In this document: positions 41,760 to 51,200 of the stretch, one piece after another
Numbering within the stretch: the stretch's first letter is position 1
Layout of the letters: every line of letters begins with the position of its first letter
Notes under the pieces: model-generated
Databases searched by the model: none
Told to the model about the DNA's origin: nothing
Seen by the model: only the letters and a program-made list of their open reading frames with translations
NCBI RefSeq assembly: GCF_000011305.1
Contig: NC_004369.1
Location: forward strand, 930,001-994,000
Length of the DNA stretch: 64,000 nucleotides
Source: Corynebacterium efficiens YS-314
Lineage (GTDB): Bacteria > Actinomycetota > Actinomycetes > Mycobacteriales > Mycobacteriaceae
Direction of reading: 5' to 3'
Position numbers and translations under genes: made by a program

Positions 41760-41814
41760 AAAAACCCGCCTGCACCGTGGTCTCCATCAGTGTGGGGGCC
41801 GGTGTGCAGGCGGG
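41760..41814 (-). terminator. MFS transporter terminator
   Basis: On the minus strand, CGCCCGCCTGCACACC pairs with GGTGCAGGCGGG and TTTTT follows. It lies 40 bases beyond the MFS stop codon. Confidence 0.8.
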
Positions 41815-41852
41815 CGTTATATAGGAGTAATCGTCTAACGCGATTAATGGCC

Positions 41853-43145
41853 TTAACGGCTCAGGCTGTAGGCCTTCTTGGATACAGCGATCTGATCGTC
41901 GGAGTCCGACGGGGTATCAGCCTTGTCCACCCGTGGTTCACGGGCGAAGAGGAATCCGAACCAGGCGACGGCAGCAATCGCAGCCAGCACCATCCAGCTC
42001 CAGCGGGCACCGACGTATCCGGTGGCCACCGAGTAGACATAGGGGAAGAGGAAGGCACCGATATTGCCCAGGGACAGCACGAGGCCGAACGCGGTGGAGT
42101 AGTTGGCCGGGGAGATCTCATCCGGGTACTCACCATGCGCCACGGTGGCGGGGGAGAAGTACATCGAGCCCAGGATGCCGACGAGTGGCAGCGCGATCCA
42201 CAGACCAGCGCCACTGATGAACGGCAGGATGGCCAGCATGATCACGAGCAGACCCGCAGGGATCCACAGGGTGGGCAGGAAGCGGCGTGCACGGTCCGCG
42301 ATGACACCGCTGGCCAGGGCAGCCGGGATACCGAGGAGCAGCATCAGGGCACCGAGCAGACCGGCGTTTTCAGCGGAGAAACCGAATTCGCTCTCCACAT
42401 AACCCGGGCCGAGCTGGGAGACGGTGAAGAGGACGCCATAACCACAGATGCTGCCGATGCCGATAGCCCAGATGGAACGGGAACGCAGCACCTGACCGGT
42501 TGCCTTGAGGGTGAAGTGACCACCGTCGAGTTCATCGGTGTGGCGGGGCGTGGTGATGAGGAACACCGAGGCCACAGCCACGATGAGGCTGATGGCGGCG
42601 GCGATGAGCGTACTGACGCGCCAGCCGTAGGAGTTGATGAGCAGCGTCCATACGTACAGGCCGAGGGCGGAGGCGCCGGTGAAACCGACACCGTTGACCA
42701 GACCGCCGACGATCAGTCGGGAGTGTTTGGCGGGGGCCCAGGCGGTGGCCAGGGGGAAGGCCGCACCAGCCATGAAGGACATGGCCACACCACCGAGTCC
42801 ACGGGAGAACACGATCATTCCGTAGCTCTGGGCGAAGGCGAAGATGACGGTGGAGAGCGTCAGGGCGAAGGCACCCCAGACAGCAACGCGTTTCGCGCCC
42901 CAGGCCGCGGCGGCGAAACCGGCCGGGACGTGGGCTACCGCGTAACCGAGGAACCAGATGGATACCAGGAATCCGATCTGGGTGAGGTCGAGGGAGAATT
43001 CGTCAGCCAGCGCTCCGAATGCCGGGACGGTCGCATACATCTGGAGTCCATAGGCGAAGGACAGAAGCACTGTCATGGTGATGGAGGCATAACCCCGGAA
43101 CCCCAGTCCGGGTGAGGTCGTCTCAGTGTGTATAGGCGGCGTCAA
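41853..43145 (-). CDS. MFS transporter
   Basis: A 430-residue major facilitator with 12 predicted helices and the central loop at about residues 190-225. The motif-A-like loop reads AAAAWGAKRVAVWG; the second repeat has SGVIADRARRFLPT. The substrate is not recognisable (general anion/organic acid or sugar MFS). I start it at a TTG at 43145 (MTPPIHTETT) because AAGGGA lies seven bases upstream; the frame is open to 43196 with no good ribosome site. A consensus TATAAT lies about 55 bases further upstream. The IS110 element sits about 150 bp upstream and may have replaced distal control sequences. Confidence 0.85.
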   Translation of the reverse strand: MTPPIHTETTSPGLGFRGYASITMTVLLSFAYGLQMYATVPAFGALADEFSLDLTQIGFLVSIWFLGYAVAHVPAGFAAAAWGAKRVAVWGAFALTLSTVIFAFAQSYGMIVFSRGLGGVAMSFMAGAAFPLATAWAPAKHSRLIVGGLVNGVGFTGASALGLYVWTLLINSYGWRVSTLIAAAISLIVAVASVFLITTPRHTDELDGGHFTLKATGQVLRSRSIWAIGIGSICGYGVLFTVSQLGPGYVESEFGFSAENAGLLGALMLLLGIPAALASGVIADRARRFLPTLWIPAGLLVIMLAILPFISGAGLWIALPLVGILGSMYFSPATVAHGEYPDEISPANYSTAFGLVLSLGNIGAFLFPYVYSVATGYVGARWSWMVLAAIAAVAWFGFLFAREPRVDKADTPSDSDDQIAVSKKAYSLSR

Positions 43146-43207
43146 GAATAGGTCCCTTCTTTTGGTTGAGTGACAGGAACCTATAAACACTAACAATAAT
43201 GCTACCT

Positions 43208-43213
43208 ATTATA
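43208..43213 (-). promoter_or_regulatory. -10 box of the MFS gene
   Basis: TATAAT on the minus strand, with an AT-rich spacer and a poor -35. It is 63 bases upstream of the TTG start and 83 bp from the left IS flank repeat. Confidence 0.45.
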
Positions 43214-43380
43214 AAGGTTTAGATTGGTGAAAAGGCCCGGAAGTGGAGGTAAAACCTATTGAATAAGGACGGTGTTCCGGCTGTGAAAATGGGGGGTGTC
43301 CCTATGTTTTTGTCAAGAGTCAGGCCCTGTACTCAAGAAACAGCTTCGGGGGTAAGTGCTCATTCCTGAGTGTGGGCATG

Positions 43381-43423
43381 GTTGATCGGCTGGTCAGTGT
43401 GTTCATTGTTGATCAGCTGATCG
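43381..43423. repeat. tandem GTTGATC repeats and palindrome in the IS non-coding end
   Basis: GTTGATCGGCTGGTCA (43381-43396) is followed 11 bases later by GTTGATCAGCTGATCG (43408-43423); the latter contains the perfect 12-bp palindrome GATCAGCTGATC (43411-43422). They lie just after the transposase stop. Confidence 0.6.
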
Positions 43424-43436
43424 TACTGACTCGGAA

Positions 43437-44642
43437 TTAGGCAGCCGCCCTGGCAGGAACCTCCCGGAAGAATTCAGCTCGGGTCAACATCGCGTAGATG
43501 ACATTGCACCGCCGCCTGGCCAGGCACATGATCGCAGCATTGTGGCGCTTGCCCTCAGCCCGTTTTCGTTCATAGTAGGTCTTCGACGGCTCGTGGAACC
43601 GGATTGATGCGAATGCCGAGTAGAACAACGCATTCTTGAGTCTTTTGTTACCTGATCTAGCCGGGAATTCACCTCGAATGGATGTGCCGGACCTTCGGGT
43701 CACCGGGGCGATCCCCGCATAGGCAGCCAGGTGGCCGGCGGACCGGAAGTCAGAACAGTCACCGACGGCCAGGAGGATGTTGGCTGCGGTCTTGATGCCA
43801 ACTCCCGGCATGGACATCAAGACCTGGTGAAGAGGGAATTCTTCGAGTAGCTCCTCGACTTGTTCCGCGATGGTCTTGCGTTGTTCCAGCAAGGCTTTGA
43901 TGTTGGTAGCCAACTGCGGGATGACGATTTCCGCAGCTGTCGTGCCAGGCACTGTTACGGTCTGGGCTTTCAGACCATCAAAGATCGCATCCACGAGTGT
44001 GGTGGGATCCTTCTTGGCGCGTTTACTCATCCAGGCTAAAACCCGGTGGTAACCGGCCTTCTTCATCTTCGTCGGTCCGCCGTAGTGGATGAGCATGTCC
44101 AGGACCAAGGGCCTGGTGATGATGTCGCCAGCCAGGGCTCGTTCGAAGCTGGGGTAGATCTGGGTGAGCACGCTGCGCAGTCGGTTAATCGTGCGAGTGC
44201 AATCCTTGGCGATGTCATCATCGAATCCGGATAGCATCTTCAACGCCGACAGGATTTCGTTATCCCGGTCTACTGCCCGCAGAGTGTGTGGCATGGTCCG
44301 TGCGGTATCGGCGATGATGAAGGCGTCCCGACGGTCGGTTTTAGACCGCCCTGGATAAAGATCAGCGGCCTTGCGCATCGCTAATCCGGGCAGGTAACCC
44401 ACCAGACAGCCGGCATCTCTAGCCACTGCGATGGGCAGGGCACCGATGGTGTTGGGTTGATCGACAACCACCAGGACGGTGCCATGGGTCTGGAGTTCGG
44501 TGAAGACTTTCCGGAGTTGGTTTTCGTCTTGGGGCAGGGGTTTGTCGTAGATGATCTCGCCTGCAGGGGTCATGGCGCAGGCGTGGTGGGCGGTTTTACC
44601 GACGTCGAGTCCGATGGTGACGTCGATGGTGCCGGTGGTCAT
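43437..44642 (-). CDS. IS110-family transposase (DEDD recombinase)
   Basis: A 401-residue transposase. The N-terminal RuvC-like domain starts IGLDVGKTAHHA (Asp13) and continues with VVVDQPN and the SKTDRRDAFIIADTART block. The C-terminal Tnp_20 domain has MPGVGIKTAANILLAVGD and RRSGTSIRGEFPARSGN, which should include the catalytic serine. The frame is uninterrupted, so the element may be active. ATG at 44642 is preceded by a textbook AGGAGG at seven bases; the longer frame to 44720 would run into the presumed bridge-RNA region. Confidence 0.93.
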   Translation of the reverse strand: MTTGTIDVTIGLDVGKTAHHACAMTPAGEIIYDKPLPQDENQLRKVFTELQTHGTVLVVVDQPNTIGALPIAVARDAGCLVGYLPGLAMRKAADLYPGRSKTDRRDAFIIADTARTMPHTLRAVDRDNEILSALKMLSGFDDDIAKDCTRTINRLRSVLTQIYPSFERALAGDIITRPLVLDMLIHYGGPTKMKKAGYHRVLAWMSKRAKKDPTTLVDAIFDGLKAQTVTVPGTTAAEIVIPQLATNIKALLEQRKTIAEQVEELLEEFPLHQVLMSMPGVGIKTAANILLAVGDCSDFRSAGHLAAYAGIAPVTRRSGTSIRGEFPARSGNKRLKNALFYSAFASIRFHEPSKTYYERKRAEGKRHNAAIMCLARRRCNVIYAMLTRAEFFREVPARAAA

Positions 44643-44758
44643 AGCCGGCCTCCTCGTGGTGTCGTAGCAACAGTGACGGTCAAACTGCGTCGCTGGTGTC
44701 TTGACATCCGATGCTGGCACCCACGTTACAAAGAGAACTGAACCTTGAGAGGTCGTCC
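44643..44758 (-). ncRNA. candidate IS110 bridge-RNA region
   Basis: The non-coding 5' end between the element edge and the transposase start. By analogy with IS110/IS621 elements it should encode a structured bridge RNA. Candidate helices include GACACCAGCGACGC near the centre with partly complementary segments. I did not establish target- or donor-binding loops. Confidence 0.4.
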
Positions 44759-44768
44759 GTGTCCCTAT

Positions 44769-45165
44769 CAGCAGTCAACGGATGTCCTGGTAGCCCGGCG
44801 GCAACACCCCCCGGATCATGTGAACTACAGGGCAATTAAGCCATACCGGGCCCAGCGACTATCCCCATTATCGGGGATACCATCAAAGTAACGGGTGATT
44901 GTCCGCCCGGGAGATTAGGGAATTCTTATGTTTCCACTGTTGGCACCCCATGATCACCGGCTGGGGGTCGACTATGTGGGCGGGGATGGGAATTGCATTG
45001 GAGAGTGTGGCGAATGCAGGGGAAAAAAATTCTGCCGAAACGTGAATAAAATTCCTTGGGGGCGTGACCTGACCCTTGCCTCCCAGTGCGAGGCAGCTGA
45101 TCCGGGATGTGCCGGGCGCACACGCTCCCGTCCCCGTCGGTACCAATGGCATCGACGATGAGAAG
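44769..45165. other. non-coding stretch between the IS and the tRNA terminator
   Basis: About 400 bp without a supported gene. A short plus-strand frame (44928-45161) has unusual composition and no ribosome site. I see no conserved domain, tRNA remnant or clear promoter in it. Confidence 0.5.
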
Positions 45166-45203
45166 AAAAACCTCCTGGACACCCGATCAGGGTGTTCAGG
45201 AGG
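45166..45203 (-). terminator. tRNA-Arg terminator
   Basis: On the minus strand CCTCCTGAACACCC pairs with GGGTGTCCAGGAGG around TGATC, followed by TTTTTCTTC, six bases after the tRNA 3' end. Confidence 0.9.
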
Positions 45204-45208
45204 GTGAA

Positions 45209-45284
45209 TGGTGCCCTGGAGAGGAATCGAACCTCCGACACCCGCTTTAGGAGAGCGGTGCTCTATCCACTGAGCTACCAAGGC
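45209..45284 (-). tRNA. tRNA-Arg(CCT)
   Basis: The minus-strand sequence folds as a cloverleaf. The acceptor is GCCTTGG/CCAGGGC with A73 and an encoded CCA. The anticodon stem CCGCT/AGCGG encloses CTCCTAA, giving anticodon CCT (reads AGG). The T-arm has GGTTCGATTCC. It has its own terminator and is followed by the IS-flank region. Confidence 0.95.
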
Positions 45285-45414
45285 GTACCCGACTAGATTA
45301 GCGTATCCCCACACCCGGGGTGAAAAGGGGGCAGTCTAAACGGGAATACCGCTCTTAACGTGGTGTTACGACGTAGACTGGAAAGGTATTCGAAACTTAC
45401 CTCAAGGAGTGGTC

Positions 45415-45690
45415 ATGTCTGAGCTGAAGCCCTCGTTCCACGATGTGCAGCGCCGACCAATCGTTGTCCGCCAGATCACTAAGGACAATGTTCCTGCCCT
45501 GGCCGTCGATGAGATCCAGGAAGACGGTTCCACCCGTCGCATCCTTCTTCTGAACAAGTACGACGCCAAGCAGCTCAGTGCAGCTTGTGATCGCTACCTG
45601 CAGGAGATCTTCTCCATCACCTTCTCCGGTGTGAACACCGATCTGTCCCCGGAGGACATGGCGCGTCTGTTCGGCGAGGAAGACGAGTAG
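45415..45690 (+). CDS. small conserved hypothetical protein
   Basis: A 91-residue acidic cytoplasmic protein (MSELKPSFHDVQRRPIVV...FGEEDE) with no signal, membrane segment or recognised domain. A good AAGGAG lies six bases before the ATG at 45415, and an inverted repeat follows the gene. A weak -10 (TAGACT, 45374-45379) lies upstream. The codon pattern is typical of the genome. I do not recognise the family. Confidence 0.75.
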   Translation: MSELKPSFHDVQRRPIVVRQITKDNVPALAVDEIQEDGSTRRILLLNKYDAKQLSAACDRYLQEIFSITFSGVNTDLSPEDMARLFGEEDE

Positions 45691-45721
45691 AAATACCGTC
45701 CCCCACACTGCATAACGCATA

Positions 45722-45767
45722 AACGGCGCCCGTCATCAGCCCAATCAGGCTGGTAGCGGGCGCCGTT
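45722..45767. terminator. hairpin between convergent genes
   Basis: AACGGCGCCCG and CGGGCGCCGTT flank an inner CAGCC-CAATCA-GGCTG stem. T-tracts are short on both sides (TTTAT on the minus strand). Confidence 0.7.
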
Positions 45768-45799
45768 GGTGTGTCGGGGAGGCGTCGACAAGCAGGCTT

Positions 45800-46048
45800 T
45801 TAGGACAGATCCTGGATCTTGGCGATGACCTCCGCCACCGGCGGGTTGGTGGCGTGGGAACCGTCGGAGAATTTCACGGTGGGCACGATGCGGTTGCCAT
45901 CATTGACGGATTTCACCCACTCGCCGGCCTCCTCATCCTGATCCACGTCGATGACCTCGTACTCGGCAGGGTCGAGGTCCTTCAGACCCCGCATCAGCGA
46001 TGCGCAGTAGGGGCACCAGTCGGTGGCGTAGATGGTTGCATGTGCCAT
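45800..46048 (-). CDS. mrx1: mycoredoxin Mrx1
   Basis: An 82-residue glutaredoxin-fold oxidoreductase with the active-site CPYC (ATDWCPYCASL, residues 12-15) and the thioredoxin-fold cis-Pro in RIVPTVKF. Proteins with IDVDQDEEAGEWVKSVNDGN are mycoredoxins, which reduce mycothiol mixed disulfides in actinobacteria that lack glutathione. Its ATG is 24 bp after the folA stop. It is the last gene of the cysQ-thyA-folA-mrx1 operon, as I recall for C. glutamicum. Confidence 0.92.
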   Translation of the reverse strand: MAHATIYATDWCPYCASLMRGLKDLDPAEYEVIDVDQDEEAGEWVKSVNDGNRIVPTVKFSDGSHATNPPVAEVIAKIQDLS

Positions 46049-46072
46049 GGTTATTCTCCTTGTGAAGCGGTG

Positions 46073-47358
<1,286 letters not shown>

Positions 47359-47411
47359 GATTCCCGAGTGTAACCGCCGGAGACCAGAAGTTGAAGAAAA
47401 GCCCAGCCGAC

Positions 47412-48170
47412 CTAGTAGGCCCCGTTCTCCTCGCGGTATTTCGCGGCCAGGTCGAGGATCTCCTCGGCCAGCTCCGGGCGGCAGATGAGCACGTCAGGCA
47501 GGAAGGTGTCCTTGTGGTTGTACGTCAGTTCGGAGCCATCGAGGCGGGAGCAGTGCAGGCCCGCGGCCTTGCACACACCCACCGGGGCGGCGGAGTCCCA
47601 TTCGTACATGCCACCGGCGTGGATGTAGGCATCATAGTCACCGAGCAGAACGTGCATGGCCTTGGCACCGGCGGATCCGAGTGCCTCGGTATCGAAGCCG
47701 AGCTGTGCGGCGATATGTTCCGCCACCTGCGGGGGACGGTTGTGGGAGATGGCCACCTTCCCGGAGAAGGGGCCGGAGACTGCGCGGGCATCGGCGGAAT
47801 GGAAGACCACACCCAGGTCGGGCAGACCGACGGCGGCGTGGGTGGGGATGCCGTTCTCCACCAGTGCGATGTGAACCGCCCAGTCCTGACGTCCCGTGGC
47901 AAACTCCTTGGTGCCGTCCAGGGGATCGATGATCCAGACGCGGTTCTTGTTCAGACGCTCCAGGTTGTCGGCGGCCTCCTCGGAGAGGAAACCGTCATCG
48001 GGGCGGTGCTGCTCCAGAACCCGGGCGATCCAGTTCTGGGCCAGGTCATCACCGGCATCACCGAGGTTGCGTCCCCGCAACACACCGACGTTGCGGACAC
48101 CCTTGAGAATTTCACCGGTTCCCTGCGCCAGGCGCTTGGTCAGAATGGAATCATTGATCTGAGCAGTCAT
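47412..48170 (-). CDS. cysQ: CysQ-type 3'-phosphoadenosine 5'-phosphate (PAP) phosphatase
   Basis: A 252-residue Mg-dependent, lithium-sensitive phosphatase of the inositol monophosphatase superfamily. Metal-ligand motifs FLSEEAAD and [15 protein letters not shown] are present, as is [14 protein letters not shown] near the C-terminus. It should hydrolyse PAP from sulfate assimilation, although inositol-phosphate activity is possible. ATG at 48170 (MTAQINDS) is chosen; the longer frame would overlap lhr. It is divergent from lhr with a 34-bp gap. Confidence 0.88.
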   Translation of the reverse strand: MTAQINDSILTKRLAQGTGEILKGVRNVGVLRGRNLGDAGDDLAQNWIARVLEQHRPDDGFLSEEAADNLERLNKNRVWIIDPLDGTKEFATGRQDWAVHIALVENGIPTHAAVGLPDLGVVFHSADARAVSGPFSGKVAISHNRPPQVAEHIAAQLGFDTEALGSAGAKAMHVLLGDYDAYIHAGGMYEWDSAAPVGVCKAAGLHCSRLDGSELTYNHKDTFLPDVLICRPELAEEILDLAAKYREENGAY

Positions 48171-48204
48171 GACACTGATTCTAGACTTTTGGTTACATTG
48201 GGGC

Positions 48205-51200
48205 ATGGCCAACAGCATTCTCTCCAGGTTCCGTCCCCAGGTGTCGGAGTGGTTCCGGGACGTCTTCGAAGCCCCCACTCCCGTGCAGGAGGGGACCTGG
48301 CGCGCGGTGGCCGATGGGGAGAACGCCCTCGTGGTCGCACCGACCGGTTCCGGTAAAACGCTTGCCGCTTTTCTGTGGGCACTGAATTCACTGGTGGAAC
48401 AGACAGGTCAGACGGTTCTGGACACCGGTAGCCCCACCCCGGTGGAGGGCCGCCGCGTCAGGGTGCTCTACATCTCGCCCCTGAAGGCGCTCGGTGTGGA
48501 CATCGAGAACAATCTCCGGGCACCCCTGACCGGCATTGCCCGTACCGCCTCCCGCATGGGGCTGGATGTGCCCAACATCACCGTCGGTGTCCGTTCGGGC
48601 GATACCCCTGCCGCCGAGCGGGCCCGGCAGGTGCGCAAACCCCCGGACATCCTCATCACCACCCCGGAATCCGCCTACCTCATGCTCACCTCGAAGGCCG
48701 GGGCCATCCTCAAGGATGTGGATGTGGTGATCATCGATGAGATCCACGCGATGGCCGGCACCAAACGCGGTGTGCACCTGGCGCTGACCCTGGAACGCCT
48801 GGAGAAACTGGTCGCCCGGCCCATCCAGCGCGTCGGCCTGTCCGCCACGGTCCGGCCCCTGGAGCGCGTCGCACAGTTCCTCGGCGGGGACCGCCCGGTG
48901 ACCATTGTGGCCCCGCCCGCGGAGAAGAAGTGGGATCTGACGGTCACCGTCCCGGTGGAGGACATGTCGGATCTGCCCGTGCAGGAACCGGGATCCACCA
49001 TCGGTGACTACGTCATTGATGATCCCCTCGGTCTGGCCGGCCCCGGCGAGGCGGAATCCGCCCTGCCCACGCAGGGTTCGATCTGGCCGTTCATCGAACA
49101 TCAGGTCTACCAACAGGTGATGTCGGCGAGGTCCACCCTGGTCTTCGTCAATTCGCGTCGCACCGCGGAACGTCTGACCAGCCGCCTCAACGAGATCTGG
49201 GCTCTGGAGCACGATCCGGAGTCGCTGTCCGCGGAACGCCGTCGCCCGCCCGCGCAGGTGATGGTGGCCGCCGATGAGGTGGGGCAGGCACCGGCGGTGA
49301 TCGCGCGTGCCCACCACGGTTCGGTGTCCAAGGATGAACGCGCCATGACCGAGACCATGCTCAAGGAGGGCACCCTCAAGGCGGTGGTGTCCACCTCCTC
49401 CCTGGAACTGGGCATCGACATGGGTGCTGTTGATTTGGTGGTGCAGGTGGAGTCGCCCCCGTCGGTGGCCGGCGGGCTGCAGCGCGTTGGTCGCGCCGGG
49501 CACTCGGTGGGTGCGACGTCGACAGGCTCCTTCTACCCCAAGCACCGCTCCGACCTCGTCCAGACCGCGATCACCGTCGAACGGATGACGCAGGGACTGA
49601 TCGAGGAGCTGAAGGTGCCCATGAATGCGCTGGATGTGCTGGCGCAGCAGACCGTGGCGGCCACCGCGATCACGGATGTCCACGTCGATGACTGGTTCGA
49701 CACCGTGCGCCGCGCATACCCCTATCGCGAGCTCGACCGGGAAGTCTTCGACTCGGTGATCGACCTGGTCAGCGGTGTCTACCCGTCGACGGATTTCGCC
49801 GAGCTGCGTCCGCGCGTGGTCTACGACCGGGTCTCCGGCATGCTCGAGGGCCGCCCCGGCGCGCAGCGGGTCGCGGTGACCAGCGGTGGCACCATCCCGG
49901 ACCGTGGCATGTTCGGTGTGTTCCTCATGGGCGGGGAGGGCACGCCCCGGCGCGTGGGTGAGCTCGATGAGGAGATGGTCTATGAATCGCGTGTGGGTGA
50001 TGTGTTCACCCTCGGTGCGTCGAGCTGGCGCATCGAGGAGATCACCCGCGATCAGGTGCTGGTCACGCCCGCGCCGGGGCATACCGGCAGGCTGCCCTTC
50101 TGGACCGGTGACCAGGCGGGTCGGCCCGCCGAGCTGGGCCGCGCCCTGGGTGCTTATCGACGCCGTGTTCTCGCCGATCCCACCACCTCCGGACTGGAGG
50201 GATGGGCGCATGACAACCTGGTGACCTACCTGCGTGAACAGGAGGAGGCCACCGGCATCCTGCCCGATGAGAAGACCCTGGTGCTGGAGAGGTTCAGGGA
50301 TGAGCTGGGGGACTGGCGCATTGTCCTGCACACCCCCTATGGCCGCGGTGTTAACGCCGCGTGGGCCCTGGCCATCGGGGCGCGGATCGCGGAACTGACC
50401 GGGATGGACGCTCAGGCGGTGGCCGGTGATGACGGCATCGTGCTGCGCCTGCCGGAGGGCGATGAGGAACCCGGGGCATCACTGTTCATGTTTGACGCCG
50501 ATGAGGTGGAGAAGACCGTCACCGAGCAGGTCGGTAACTCGGCACTGTTCGCCAGCCGGTTCCGGGAATGCGCGGCGCGTGCCCTGCTGCTGCCGCGCCG
50601 CAACCCCGGCAAGCGTGCACCCCTGTGGCAGCAGCGCCAGCGTGCGGCCCAGCTGCTGGACGTGGCGCGGAAATACCCGAGTTTCCCGATCATCCTGGAG
50701 ACGGTGCGGGAATGCCTGCAGGATGTCTACGATCTGCCCGCGCTGAAGGAACTGGTGGGGGATCTGCAGCTGCGCAAGGTGCGCATCGCCGAGGTGACCA
50801 CCCAGCAGCCGAGCCCGTTCTCCTCCTCACTGTTGTTCAACTACACCGGTGCCTTCATGTACGAAGGGGATTCCCCCCTGGCGGAGAAACGCGCCGCCGC
50901 ACTCGCGCTGGACCCGTCGCTGCTGGCGAAACTCCTCGGCGAGGTGGAGCTGCGCCAGCTGCTCGACCCGGATGTCATCGAGGAGGTCCACACCCAGCTG
51001 CAACGCAAGGGCGAGCGTCGGGCCCGAAACAATGAGGAACTGGCCGACAGCCTGCGCATCCTGGGGCCCATCCCCCTCGATGAACTCGGTGAACACATCA
51101 GTTTCGACGACCCGGACCTGGGCGACCGTGCGATGACGGTGCGCATCAACGGACGCCCGCACCTGGCGCAGGTGCTCGACGCCCCGCTGCTTCGCGACGC

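Larger units (their letters stand above)
43296..44768 (-). mobile_element. IS110-family insertion sequence
   Basis: An element of about 1.46-1.47 kb carrying one intact DEDD-type transposase. The 10-base sequence GTGTCCCTAT occurs at both limits (43296-43305 and 44759-44768). IS110 elements lack long terminal inverted repeats, and none are seen. Non-coding segments of about 131 bp follow the transposase and about 116 bp precede it. In this family the non-coding 5' end encodes the bridge RNA that pairs with donor and target DNA, so 44643-44758 is the candidate locus. The limits are inferred from the direct repeat and are not certain. Confidence 0.75.

Noticed and set aside
44928..45161. A 77-codon plus-strand frame between the IS and tRNA-Arg
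   Set aside because: No Shine-Dalgarno site, unusual Cys/Arg/Gly composition, and it ends near the tRNA terminator.
48388..50331. A 647-codon minus-strand frame inside lhr
   Set aside because: His/Gly/Arg-rich antisense shadow of the Lhr helicase core.
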